Assembly: GCF_009669305.1 (NCBI RefSeq)
Contig: NZ_SADB01000011.1
Location: 124,582 to 188,581 of the forward strand
Reading direction: 5' to 3'
DNA: 64,000 bases
Origin: Ancylomarina sp. 16SWW S1-10-2
Lineage (GTDB): Bacteria > Bacteroidota > Bacteroidia > Bacteroidales > Marinifilaceae
Shown: positions 38,012 to 47,182 of the stretch, piece after piece
How positions within the stretch are numbered: position 1 is the stretch's first letter
Layout of the letters: each line of letters begins with the position of its first letter
Translations under genes and position numbers: made by a program
Notes under the pieces: model-generated
What the model saw: only the letters and a program-made list of their open reading frames with translations
Told to the model about the DNA's origin: nothing
The model's database searches: none

Positions 38012-39235
38012 CTATTTAGTTCTAATTTTATGCCCTTTAAAACCATAGTATAAAATATAAAGGAAACATGGAACACAGATCCAATAGGCAGCTTGAGCAC
38101 CCACAGCATCTTTCATAAAACCATAAACGGTTGGAATTAAGGCACCACCTACAATAGCAATAACCATTAAAGATGAACCTGCCTTAGTAAATTTACCCAA
38201 ATCGGTCATTGCTAAGGGCCACAAAGCTGGCCACATTAATGAACAACCTAAGGCTATAAATGCAATAAAATAAATAGATAAATCTTGAGGTGAGAATACG
38301 ACCATTAGCGAACCAAACAAAGCTGTAAACCCACAAATTTTTAAGGCTGTAGCCTGACTTAAATATTTAGGAATTAAAACAACGCCACATATATAACCAA
38401 TAACCATAGCTATTGGAGCAATCCAAGCATAATACTCAGGATTAGGTAACCCCAAACTAGTTGCATAATCAACCAAGGTTCCCAAAGATACGGTTTCAAC
38501 GCCTACGTATAAGAAAAGAGCAATTACCCCTAATAAAAGGTGTGGAAATTGCCATATAGAAGTTTTATTCTCAGCATATAAACAAACATCATCAGAATTT
38601 TCGTCCTCACCAGCTGCTTTGACTTCTGGTAGTTTAGCCAATAATGCTAATACGCCCAAAAGAACAAAAACGCCAATTATAATATAGAATGGAATATTTA
38701 TATCGGTAAGTGATACGTTCTCTACATTTTTTCCAATAATAAGTGCTAGAAATAACGGAGCAATAGGCCAAGCCAATTTATTAGCAATTCCCATATAACT
38801 CATTCGTTTTGCAGCACTTTCCATTGGTCCTAATATAGTAATATATGGATTTACAGAAGCTTGAAGAAAAGTATTACCCATTCCACTTATAAAAGAAGCT
38901 ACCAAAAAGAGAGGTAAACTCTCCATTTGAGCCGAAGGAATAAATAGATAAAAACCAAGAGCAAACATCAAAAACGATAAAGCCATTGTTCGTTTATATC
39001 CTATTTTACCAATGACTAAAGAAGCTGGATAGCCAAAAATTAAAAAGGCTGAAAAAGTTGCTGCAATAACTAAATATGATTCAGCTGAAGAAATATCCAA
39101 CGACTTTTTTAAAAGAGGTATAATATAAGAATTGATTCCTAATGCAAACCCAATTGCAAAGAACATCACTCCTACAATAATCAATGGGACTACAAAATTC
39201 TTTGATTGTGAATTGACATCTTGTTTGTTAGTCAT
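38012..39235 (-). CDS. FucP/NagP-type sugar MFS transporter
   Basis: 407 aa with about 12 helices. The N-terminal half has FFAIGFALGINSYIIPLLKK and GKIGYKRTMALSFLMF. MGNTFLQASVNPYITILGP, split here as GNTFLQASVNPY and ITILGP, is typical of the fucose/glucose/N-acetylglucosamine proton symporter family (FHS). The C-terminal half has CSLMWPALWPLAM. It imports a hexose or amino sugar by proton symport. The sugar is not determined, and no catabolic gene is adjacent. Confidence 0.85.
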   Translation of the reverse strand: MTNKQDVNSQSKNFVVPLIIVGVMFFAIGFALGINSYIIPLLKKSLDISSAESYLVIAATFSAFLIFGYPASLVIGKIGYKRTMALSFLMFALGFYLFIPSAQMESLPLFLVASFISGMGNTFLQASVNPYITILGPMESAAKRMSYMGIANKLAWPIAPLFLALIIGKNVENVSLTDINIPFYIIIGVFVLLGVLALLAKLPEVKAAGEDENSDDVCLYAENKTSIWQFPHLLLGVIALFLYVGVETVSLGTLVDYATSLGLPNPEYYAWIAPIAMVIGYICGVVLIPKYLSQATALKICGFTALFGSLMVVFSPQDLSIYFIAFIALGCSLMWPALWPLAMTDLGKFTKAGSSLMVIAIVGGALIPTVYGFMKDAVGAQAAYWICVPCFLYILYYGFKGHKIRTK

Positions 39236-39613
39236 AACTGCAGGCTTATTGGGTTAATAATTTAAGAAAATGAACTATTATGAATTAATAAAATATAAAT
39301 AGTTTGTGAATTTTAAGAAATATTTTTTCGATTCAATCCGAATATTAAATCGAATAACTTTAGACTCCAATAATTCGTTATCATAAGTTATCTCTTTAGT
39401 TTCTGACACAATATTAGGGTTTTTTTCAAAGTCACCAATACTTATAAAGTTTTATTTAAAAGTAACACTTAGGTGTTAAATTATTTGTGGCTTCAAAAAC
39501 ACTTATAAATAATATAGTTAATTACACCAATAGTAAAACGCAACAAAACACAAACCAACATATTCAATACATTGCAACTAAGAGAAGGTGAACAACTAGA
39601 TAATAGCAGACAC
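39236..39613. other. AT-rich spacer upstream of the sugar transporter
   Basis: No gene is seen. A short inverted repeat TAACAC-TTAG-GTGTTA (39463-39478), about 230 bp before the transporter ATG, could be a regulator site. The word CTTATAAA occurs on both sides of it. Confidence 0.4.
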
Positions 39614-39648
39614 AAAAAATGCAACCTTATAAAGCTGCATTTTTTTTA
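39614..39648 (-). terminator. Terminator of the trkA-trkH operon
   Basis: AAATGCA/TGCATTT stem with inner CTT/AAG pairing and T runs on both strands, 20 bp beyond the trkH stop. Confidence 0.75.
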
Positions 39649-39668
39649 TATCTTAAAGTAATTTCAAA

Positions 39669-41117
39669 CTATTCTTTCCAAAAAGATGGTGAAAACAATA
39701 CCAAAACAGTAAAAAGTTCAAGTCGCCCCAGAAGCATTAAAAATGAAAGAAACCATTTTGCAAAGTCTGGTAATGCTGAAAAGTTTTCCATTGGTCCTAT
39801 CTCACTAAATCCTGGTCCAATATTTCCCAATGTTGTTGCTACAGCACTTAATGCTGAGAAAACATCACGACTCCAAAAAGACATTACCACAGTTGAAAAC
39901 ATGACGATAATGATATAAAAAACAAAAAAGGCAAGAATATTAGTTACCGTTCTTTCACTAACCACACGCTGATTATAACGCGTAGGAATTACAGCATTGG
40001 GATGAATCAACCTTTTTAATTCATAAAAGCTATTCTTAAATAGGAGTAAAATTCTCACAACTTTCACACCTCCACCAGTTGAACCAGCAGAACCTCCAAC
40101 AAACATCAGCACAAAAACGAGCATGCCTAGGAATGGTATCCACAACAAGTAATCTGCGGTAGCATATCCTGTGGTTGTAATAATAGAAACAACTGTAAAT
40201 AAAGAATCACGAAAAGCTTGTTCGTAGCCCATATTTGAAGTCAAGATAATACCAATCGTAATTACAGCAGTAAACAATAAAACGATGTAGGAATAAAATC
40301 GAAACTCTTCATCTTTAAATATTTTACGAAATCGGCCTGAAACTAATCCATAAGAAAGCGTAAAGTTCGTTCCTGCAATAAACATGAAGGCAATAATAAC
40401 ATATTGCAAATATGCAGAATCAAAATAACCTACACTAGCTTGCTTTGTTGAATAACCACCTGTAGCCATTGTTGTTAAAGAGTGATTTATGGCATCGAAA
40501 AATGACATACCACCTAGTTTCAGTAAAACACACTCGACAAATGTAAAAAGAGCATACAAGCCCCAAAGATGTCTAGCCGTTTCTCGTATTCTAGGTGTTA
40601 ATTTATCGGGAGCAGGTCCTGGAACTTCAGCAATAAAAAGCTCACGACCTCCAATTCCCAGGGTTGGCAGTATAGCTAGGAACATCACAATAATTCCCAT
40701 TCCACCCAACCATTGGGTAAGTGAACGCCAAAAAAGGATCCCATGAGGTAATTCTTCAATATTATTCAGAATGGATGATCCTGTAGTTGTAAAGCCCGAC
40801 ATGGTTTCGAAAAAAGCGTCGGTAACAGATGAAATAGATCCACTAAACAGATAAGGTAAACATCCGAAAATAGAAAAAACAACCCACACGAGACTTACAA
40901 TAATGTAGCCTTCACGTTTTCCCATTTCTTTCTTAACTCCTTTTGAAGCCAAATAACTAACTGAACCAACAGTAAAAGTTATTAAACTTGAATAAAGAAA
41001 AGACAGAGAATCTGATTCCTGGTAGATAAGAGAAACTAATAGAGAAATAAAAAGAAAAAAACTTTCTCCGACCAACAGTTTTCCAAGAATATTAAATATT
41101 ATTTTTTTCCTAATCAC
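39669..41117 (-). CDS. trkH: Trk/Ktr potassium uptake channel subunit TrkH
   Basis: 482-aa inner-membrane K+ transporter starting at GTG 41117. Four selectivity-filter segments of the SKT fold are visible: SGFTTTGSSIL (about 107-117), MATGGYSTKQ, ITTTGYATAD and TLGNIGPGFSEIGP. Each has the Gly at the pore. At 482 aa it is the TrkH rather than the shorter KtrB type. It starts 21 bp after trkA, so the two are one operon and one complex. Confidence 0.93.
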   Translation of the reverse strand: MIRKKIIFNILGKLLVGESFFLFISLLVSLIYQESDSLSFLYSSLITFTVGSVSYLASKGVKKEMGKREGYIIVSLVWVVFSIFGCLPYLFSGSISSVTDAFFETMSGFTTTGSSILNNIEELPHGILFWRSLTQWLGGMGIIVMFLAILPTLGIGGRELFIAEVPGPAPDKLTPRIRETARHLWGLYALFTFVECVLLKLGGMSFFDAINHSLTTMATGGYSTKQASVGYFDSAYLQYVIIAFMFIAGTNFTLSYGLVSGRFRKIFKDEEFRFYSYIVLLFTAVITIGIILTSNMGYEQAFRDSLFTVVSIITTTGYATADYLLWIPFLGMLVFVLMFVGGSAGSTGGGVKVVRILLLFKNSFYELKRLIHPNAVIPTRYNQRVVSERTVTNILAFFVFYIIIVMFSTVVMSFWSRDVFSALSAVATTLGNIGPGFSEIGPMENFSALPDFAKWFLSFLMLLGRLELFTVLVLFSPSFWKE

Positions 41118-41138
41118 AGCTTAAGCTCAAGTATTAAA

Positions 41139-42479
41139 CTATTTAAAAATCTTTTCTACCTTCTTAATAGCTGAAGGTAGAGTGAAAACAACAACTTTGT
41201 CACCTTCTTGAATTTGAGTATCACCCATCGCAATAAGACCCTCATCACCACGAATAATACCACCAATATTGGCGTCATCAGGAAAGTCAATATCTTTCAA
41301 CTTATCCAACGTAATTTTAGAATTAGCTTGTGCTACGAGTTCAACAACCTCAGCATCTAAAACAGTTAACCATTTACAATGCTGAACATCAGCATCCATT
41401 GTAAATCGATAAATATAACTAGCAGCTAAAAGCTTTTTATTAATCATGGCACCAACACCAATACTGTCAGCCAATTCGATATAATCAATATTTTCAACCT
41501 CAGCAATCGTACGTTTCACACCCATTTTACTTGCTAACAAACAAGCAAGAATATTGGTTTCAGAGTTACCCGTTACGGCAACAAAAGCATCCATTTTTTG
41601 AATTCCCTCTTCACGAAGAAGATCTAAATCACGCCCATCACCATTGATGACTAATGCTCTTTCTAGAGAATCTGCAAGTTTGATGCTCTTATTCTTATCA
41701 ATCTCGATAAGTTTAAGATTTAAAGTATGTTCTAATTCACTAGCCGTTTTATAACCGATACGACTACCACCAAGAATCATAGCCTTTTTAATCTTGTATT
41801 TTCGTTTACCTGCAAGGTCCATAACTTTTTCAATGCTCTCAGGCTTACTGATAACAAATATCAAATCACCACGCATAAAACGGTTATGCCCACGAGGGAT
41901 TATGGTTTCGCCATCACGTTTAATCGCTACAGCTCTATAATCATTATCACCTGTTAATTGTGAAACCTCCGATAAGGTCTTGTCCATAATCACAGATTTA
42001 CTGCTTATTTTAATACCATAAAGCACTAATTTTCCACCTGAAAATTCGTACATCTGACGCGTACCAGAACGAGATAAGTAGTTAATAACTTCTTTAGCCG
42101 CCAATCGTTCAGGATATACAAATTCATCAATACCTAAACTCTTAAGAAATTCTTTGTTTTCTGGAATTAAATATTCTTGATTATTAATACGAGCAATTGT
42201 TCTCTTTGAGCCAAGTTTTTTAGCAAGTAAACTCGAAGTAATATTCGTCTCCTCAGATTCCGTAACAGCAATAAATAAATCGGCATTCTTCGCGTTGGCT
42301 TTTTTAAGATCTTTAATAGAAGAACACGATCCCTCAATAGTCAACAGATCCAAATGAGAATCGATTAATTTCAATTTCTCTTCATCACTATCAATCAAGA
42401 CAATATCATGATCCTGATGACTAAACATTTTTGCCAGGTGCGTTCCTACTGCGCCTGCTCCAGCAATTACAATCTTCAT
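41139..42479 (-). CDS. trkA: Trk potassium uptake regulatory subunit TrkA
   Basis: 446-aa cytosolic gating ring subunit with two tandem RCK units. The first NAD-binding loop is KIVIAGAGAVGTHLAKMF (2-19), the second KAMILGGSRIGYKTASEL (about 228-245). Each is followed by a TrkA-C domain. The ATG at 42479 is chosen because the glycine loop begins right after it; the frame could extend to 42530 without support. Partner of the adjacent trkH. Confidence 0.94.
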   Translation of the reverse strand: MKIVIAGAGAVGTHLAKMFSHQDHDIVLIDSDEEKLKLIDSHLDLLTIEGSCSSIKDLKKANAKNADLFIAVTESEETNITSSLLAKKLGSKRTIARINNQEYLIPENKEFLKSLGIDEFVYPERLAAKEVINYLSRSGTRQMYEFSGGKLVLYGIKISSKSVIMDKTLSEVSQLTGDNDYRAVAIKRDGETIIPRGHNRFMRGDLIFVISKPESIEKVMDLAGKRKYKIKKAMILGGSRIGYKTASELEHTLNLKLIEIDKNKSIKLADSLERALVINGDGRDLDLLREEGIQKMDAFVAVTGNSETNILACLLASKMGVKRTIAEVENIDYIELADSIGVGAMINKKLLAASYIYRFTMDADVQHCKWLTVLDAEVVELVAQANSKITLDKLKDIDFPDDANIGGIIRGDEGLIAMGDTQIQEGDKVVVFTLPSAIKKVEKIFK

Positions 42480-42502
42480 AGCGGTATTTAAATTGAACTT
42501 TT

Positions 42503-42530
42503 TTGATAGAAATATAACTTCTTCTATCAA
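42503..42530. promoter_or_regulatory. Inverted repeat in the trkA leader
   Basis: TTGATAGAA and TTCTATCAA, 9 bp each around a 10-bp centre, 24 bp before the trkA ATG. It could be an operator or an mRNA hairpin near the start; there is no T tract. Confidence 0.4.
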
Positions 42531-42709
42531 TCAAATACGAAACGGCAAAATAAAACAATATCATTTAAATATACATCATATATGCAAAAAATTATATCTT
42601 TCTATACGCTTTAGATTTTTAGGATTATCATTTTGCTAAGAGAAAGCCCTATTCCACTACAGGTTTGGAACTTTCAAAACATTATTTATATCATAATTTC
42701 ACCAAAAAA

Positions 42710-44755
42710 TTATAATGGTAGATGAAAAGCTCCTTTTATACGTGTATCCCAAATATTAGTAGCCAAAAGAGATGTGTCTGCTCTATAGTTTCTAGAATAA
42801 TTACTAGCATCTTTAACAACGACACAACCTTTAAATTCTGTCAATATTTGTCCCCGTACATTGGCATTATTCCTCAAGACCAAGTAATCTACGTCTAAAT
42901 TCTGAATATCATCTTTCAAGGTTGAGTTGCCTAATATGGCTATTCTCTTATCATTTATCTCTCGAATCTCATTTGCTTTTAATATATCATAAATATAATG
43001 CTTCACTCCTTTTGCCATAGCATAAGGATAAACCAAACGAATTTTCTGTTTCTCGTTCAATATGGTGTCACTCAGTACAAGCATATTTTGTCTATCTCTA
43101 ATGCAAATTACAGTTTGTTTATTCGCATTCAATACAATTAGCTCACTCTCTCGAGATTGATAGAAAACTGAAATATTAACGAGTTGAAAAACAGTTAAAA
43201 TCAACAGACTTACAAAAAGAGCCATCTTTCTTTTCCACCAAAAACTTAGAGTTAAACTAATAATCAAACTATAAAGTAAGATAACTTGAAATGATGAAAA
43301 TGTGATTCTTTCGATTAAAGCTCCAGGCAAAGCTTGAATCTGATAAATCATCGAATGAATAAATTCAACAAAATGCTGCAAGCAATATGCAAGCCACTTA
43401 GATATAAAATCGATTTCAGAAAAAATTAGTAATAAAGCAGATCCATAAATTAATAGGCCTGCCACCGGAATGATAACAAAGTTAGATAGGAAAAAGTAAG
43501 AAGGAAACTGATGAAAGTAATAAACAGACAAAGGAAAAGTTCCCACTTGAGCAGCCAATGAAACAGTAAACAATTTCCAAGCCCATCGCAAAATAAAAGA
43601 ATTTACCTCTAACAATTTTTCAAACTTGGGTTGAAAGAAAACGATGCTAATAACTGCCAAATATGAAAATTGAAAGCCCACATCGAACAATACAAATGGA
43701 TCGTACAAAAGTAGCGCACAAGCTGAAATCATCAAAGAATTATAAATCGTTCCCTTCCTATTTATCATGAGTCCTATAGCGAGAATAGAAAACATACTTG
43801 CTGCTCGCATTACCGATGGCGACAAACCCGTAAGCAAGGCATACGACCACAAACAAAGAATGAGTATAATAGCTCGAATATAGCGACCGAGTTTAGAACG
43901 AGAAAGAAAGCTAAGAAGGAATTGCATCACTCCAAATATAATTCCAACATGTAGCCCCGAAACAGCTAAAACATGTGTAGCTCCTGCTGCTGTCCAAACC
44001 GATTTCACATCTTCCGAAACCTCATCGCGAGCACCAAGAGTAAGAGCCGATAAGATTTCGTAAGATTCATTTCTCAATCCTGCCTCTTTGTAAATATCTA
44101 ATAGCTTTTGTCGCCAAGCAACAGCTTCTTGCTTTATAGAATAGGTTTGATTTTTCTCAACCAATTCCCAATCTGCCCCTCTTACATAGGTCGAATATAA
44201 TATATACCGATGTTGTAAATATTTTGCGTAATCGAATTCGTTGGGATTACCATTATTCCGAACCCTTTCTAAGTTTGACGAAACTAAAATCTCATCGCCT
44301 ATACACAATGATTTTGAAAGTGAATCCTTAGCCAAATACAGTAAAACTTGAGCATTATCCTTTTCCCAAATCTTATTTTTGAAAACCTTCTCTACATCCA
44401 AAACACAGGCTATTGATTTATTTTTTTCGTCGGGACTGCGTTTTATAAGCCCTTTAAAAGCAGTTATTGAATCGAAGGAAGACAAAAACATGCTCTCATT
44501 TGAAGAATTAACACGCATTGCCCCTGTACTTAGACATAGAACAAATATAAAAATGCCAAATATAAAAGTATAAACATACGATTTTCTAAGAGCTGGAATT
44601 AATTGATAAACAAGAAGAGCAACAAATGAAAACGTAATTGATATGTAAAGCATCCAATTATCAAGAGAATAGAATTCAGCCAAAACTATTCCCATTATAA
44701 AAGGGAATAACAATCGAATAAAAGGCGCCGTGTGTAAAAATTCTCTGAAATACAT
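42710..44755 (-). CDS. ComEC/Rec2-family membrane protein without the nuclease-like C-terminal domain
   Basis: 681 aa, ATG 44755 (the frame could begin at 44806, inside a terminator of the gene upstream, so that is rejected). The N-terminal DUF4131/OB-like segment (about 40-220) is followed by the Competence domain with LTLGARDEVSEDVKSVWTAAGATHVLAVSGLHVGI in parts (SVWTAAGATHVLAVSGLHVG at about 255-274), then YALLTGLSPSVMRA, about ten helices in all. The metallo-beta-lactamase domain of full ComEC is missing; only about 130 residues follow the helices, without HxHxDH. The family forms the inner-membrane channel for single-stranded DNA uptake. Shortened forms like this are common in Bacteroidota. 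Confidence 0.85.
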   Translation of the reverse strand: MYFREFLHTAPFIRLLFPFIMGIVLAEFYSLDNWMLYISITFSFVALLVYQLIPALRKSYVYTFIFGIFIFVLCLSTGAMRVNSSNESMFLSSFDSITAFKGLIKRSPDEKNKSIACVLDVEKVFKNKIWEKDNAQVLLYLAKDSLSKSLCIGDEILVSSNLERVRNNGNPNEFDYAKYLQHRYILYSTYVRGADWELVEKNQTYSIKQEAVAWRQKLLDIYKEAGLRNESYEILSALTLGARDEVSEDVKSVWTAAGATHVLAVSGLHVGIIFGVMQFLLSFLSRSKLGRYIRAIILILCLWSYALLTGLSPSVMRAASMFSILAIGLMINRKGTIYNSLMISACALLLYDPFVLFDVGFQFSYLAVISIVFFQPKFEKLLEVNSFILRWAWKLFTVSLAAQVGTFPLSVYYFHQFPSYFFLSNFVIIPVAGLLIYGSALLLIFSEIDFISKWLAYCLQHFVEFIHSMIYQIQALPGALIERITFSSFQVILLYSLIISLTLSFWWKRKMALFVSLLILTVFQLVNISVFYQSRESELIVLNANKQTVICIRDRQNMLVLSDTILNEKQKIRLVYPYAMAKGVKHYIYDILKANEIREINDKRIAILGNSTLKDDIQNLDVDYLVLRNNANVRGQILTEFKGCVVVKDASNYSRNYRADTSLLATNIWDTRIKGAFHLPL

Positions 44756-44803
44756 CCATATCTTTTTAGCAAACAATAAGTTAATACAGAAATATGGTTT
44801 AAT

Positions 44804-44840
44804 CAAAAAAAAATCCTCAAACTCAGAAGAGTAAGAGGAT
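44804..44840 (-). terminator. Terminator of the ruvX-def operon
   Basis: AAAATCCTC pairs with GAGGATTTT on the minus strand around a loop of about 16 nt and runs into nine T residues, 46 bp after the def stop and before comEC. Confidence 0.8.
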
Positions 44841-44885
44841 TTTGAAATTATGATATAGGTATTCGCTTCGTGTATAAGCTATACT

Positions 44886-45440
44886 TTATTTTGCTAGAGT
44901 AAATCGGTATTTAACATCAAATTTACCTTTAGAAATAGCTGTTAACTTCGATTTTAAAAGACGCTTACGAAGTGGCGAACAATGATCGGTAAACAAGATA
45001 CCTTCTAAATGATCGTACTCATGTTGAATAACTCGAGCTGCAAAGCCAGAATATTCTTCATCATGAAACTCCCAATTCTCATCGTAGTATTCAATACGAA
45101 TTGTTTCTGGTCGCATAACATCTTCGTTAAGTTTAGGAATACTTAAACACCCTTCAGACATGCTCCACTCTTCACCATTACGATCTGTAATGTGTGCATT
45201 GATAAACATTTTTTTGAAGTCTTTCAACTCTGGCTCTTCCTCCTCAAAACTTGAGCAATCGAGCACAAACATACGAATTGAACGCCCTACCTGTGGAGCT
45301 GCTAAACCAACACCATCAGAAAAATACATGCTTTGCCACATGTCAGCCATAAACTTCTCCAAATCTGGATAATCCTTATCTATATCCTTTGCTACTTTTC
45401 GTAAAACTGGATGTCCGTAAATTGTAATAGGTAAAATCAT
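44886..45440 (-). CDS. def: Peptide deformylase
   Basis: Removes the N-formyl group from new proteins. 184 aa with all three metal motifs: GVGLAAPQVG (43-52), EGCLSIP (about 115, Cys ligand) and HEYDHLEG (about 157, two His ligands and catalytic Glu). Complete. It follows ruvX by 44 bp in the same transcript. Confidence 0.97.
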   Translation of the reverse strand: MILPITIYGHPVLRKVAKDIDKDYPDLEKFMADMWQSMYFSDGVGLAAPQVGRSIRMFVLDCSSFEEEEPELKDFKKMFINAHITDRNGEEWSMSEGCLSIPKLNEDVMRPETIRIEYYDENWEFHDEEYSGFAARVIQHEYDHLEGILFTDHCSPLRKRLLKSKLTAISKGKFDVKYRFTLAK

Positions 45441-45484
45441 TATTTTGTGCTTAAGTCAACTGAACAGTGCCTGTTGATCATTTA

Positions 45485-45907
45485 TTAAAACATATTTCTT
45501 TGAGCTTCCATATACGATTGTAGTATAATGGTTGCGCTAATTTTATCGATAACCTCCTTATTGCGTCTTTGCTTCTTGGTCATACCACCATCAATCATCG
45601 TTTGAAAAGCAATTACAGATGTAAAACGCTCATCAACCATTTCGATAGGCGTATCTGGAAATCGCTTCTTCAATTGTCCAAGAAAAGGCTTCAGATATTT
45701 CATCGATTCGCTATCCTCATTATTCAACTGCTTTGGATGTCCAACCACAATACACTCAACCTCTTCGGTCTCCATATATTTCTGAATGTAATCCAAAACA
45801 TCTTTAGCATGAACCGTATCCAAACCATTTGCAATAATCTGCATTGGATCACTAACTGCTAATCCTACTCGTTTTCTACCGTAATCTATAGCTAAAAGTC
45901 GTGCCAA
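45485..45907 (-). CDS. ruvX: Putative pre-16S rRNA nuclease / Holliday junction resolvase-like YqgF
   Basis: 140 aa with an RNase H fold. The first catalytic Asp lies in [17 protein letters not shown] (4-20), followed by [10 protein letters not shown] and [10 protein letters not shown], then the last acidic motif near [14 protein letters not shown]. The start is a TTG at 45907, directly before LLAIDYG, with a good promoter box 29 bp upstream. The family processes 16S rRNA ends in E. coli; a resolvase role is doubtful. Confidence 0.93.
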   Translation of the reverse strand: MARLLAIDYGRKRVGLAVSDPMQIIANGLDTVHAKDVLDYIQKYMETEEVECIVVGHPKQLNNEDSESMKYLKPFLGQLKKRFPDTPIEMVDERFTSVIAFQTMIDGGMTKKQRRNKEVIDKISATIILQSYMEAQRNMF

Positions 45908-46302
45908 AGTTCGTATCGTTTTTTTATTTGATGTACAAAGATAGAAAAACTTAATGGAAGCATAAACTATAAAGCTTTTAGTAATAACAATTTTAAACCA
46001 TATTCTTTAGAATTACAGCCAATAAAAGACAAATAGATCTTTTATTTCAAATTTTAAAAATTCATAAAAACTTAAGTTCTTCTCGATTTTATTTTGAAAC
46101 ACTAGTCTTAAAGTCATAATAAAATCAGGCCAAGCCAAATTTCTGAAGAGCATATTCCTATCGGGATAATCTCCATTTTTTATATAATATGACACAAGTT
46201 TAAACCATCATTATTATTTTTAACAGATCAATAACAAACATCACTATTCATTATCATCGAATTAGCGTACTTTTAAGACTTCAACATCTTTATATATATG
46301 TC
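45908..46302. other. Spacer between ruvX and the thioredoxin-like gene
   Basis: It holds the ruvX promoter at its left end. A 60-codon frame at 46013-46195 (minus) has no family resemblance and is not called. No other structure is recognised. Confidence 0.5.
45936..45967 (-). promoter_or_regulatory. Promoter of the ruvX-def operon
   Basis: On the minus strand TATCTTTG (45936-45943) is preceded by TTTA about 19-20 bp upstream. It matches the Bacteroidota promoter form. Predicted leader about 22 nt. Confidence 0.55.
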
Positions 46303-46791
46303 ATGAAATTGAAATTGATATTCATCTTGTTTGCTATCCTTTTTATTACGAGCAAATCTTCATCTGCACAAGAAGTTAAAACATTTAACTTTAATGAACT
46401 TGAGCCTATCTTTCATTATCAAAATGATACCACTTACGTGATTAATTTTTGGGCTATGTGGTGCAAACCATGTGTAGAAGAACTCCCCCATTTCGAAGCT
46501 ATTCGTAAAAACTATGCCGATAAAAAAGTGAAAGTAATTTTGGTTAGTCTCGATTTTGGTAAAAATGTACAAGAACGTTTAGCCAAATTTAAAATCAAGA
46601 GAAATGTAAATTCGCATATCGTAATACTTGACGATCCGGATGCAGATACTTGGATAAGTAAAGTATCCGAAAAATGGGATGGTGCACTTCCTGCTACTGT
46701 TATCTATAATAAAAACAATAGAGACGTTTTTACTCGACAAGTTTCATACGAAGAGCTGGTAGAATCGATTGATAATATTCATGAAGACTAA
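46303..46791 (+). CDS. TlpA-type exported thioredoxin-fold protein
   Basis: 162 aa with a signal peptide (KLKLIFILFAILFITSKSSSAQ, cleaved near 22). The thioredoxin fold has the active site FWAMWCKPCVEEL (Cys about 56 and 59) and a cis-Pro region LPATVIYNK. It is expected to reduce disulfides in the periplasm, using electrons from a CcdA-type membrane protein elsewhere. A tandem repeat follows, then a second thioredoxin-fold gene. Confidence 0.85.
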   Translation: MKLKLIFILFAILFITSKSSSAQEVKTFNFNELEPIFHYQNDTTYVINFWAMWCKPCVEELPHFEAIRKNYADKKVKVILVSLDFGKNVQERLAKFKIKRNVNSHIVILDDPDADTWISKVSEKWDGALPATVIYNKNNRDVFTRQVSYEELVESIDNIHED

Positions 46792-46798
46792 AACATAT

Positions 46799-47136
46799 TT
46801 AGACACTGATTAAATATGATTCTAAATCATCAAAAAAATTAAGCCATGCTCATAAATCATATGAGATTATGAAGATCGGCGTCAAAAAATAAAACTCACT
46901 TAGATGCTGATTATATATGATTCTAAATAATCAAAAAAATTAAGCCATGCTCATAAATCATATAAGATCATGAAGACCTGCGTCAGAAAATAAAAAACAC
47001 TTAGACGCAGATTAAATATGATTCTAAATGATCAAAAAATAAATTTCAAATCATGCACATAAATCATAAGAATCTGCGTCAAAAAATAAAAAGCACTTAG
47101 ACGCTGATCAAATATGATTCTAAATGATCAAAAAAT
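46799..47136. repeat. Tandem intergenic repeat, about 101-bp unit, three full copies and one partial
   Basis: Units begin with TTAGAYGCTGAT-like words at 46799, 46900, 47001 and 47097 (lengths 101, 101, 96 and about 40 bp). Each contains ATATGATTCTAAAT and, near its end, CTGCGTCARAAAATAAAA. Within a unit GACGCAGATT (47004-47013) and AATCTGCGTC (47071-47080) are inverse complements, so each copy can fold into a hairpin. No reading frame crosses it. It fills nearly the whole gap between two thioredoxin-fold genes. Confidence 0.9.
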
Positions 47137-47182
47137 ATTTCACTAGTAATAAACACGTTTAAACAAATTAAAATTTACAATC

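Noticed and set aside
39463-39478. TAACAC/GTGTTA dyad as a definite sugar-regulator operator
   Set aside because: Only 6-bp arms in AT-rich DNA and far from the gene; kept only as a remark in the spacer entry.
46013-46195. 60-codon open frame on the minus strand
   Set aside because: No family resemblance, no promoter or ribosome site, and AT-rich composition makes chance frames common.
46799-47136. Regular repeats resembling a CRISPR array
   Set aside because: Units of about 101 bp follow each other without unique spacers, there are only about 3.4 copies, and no cas genes are near.
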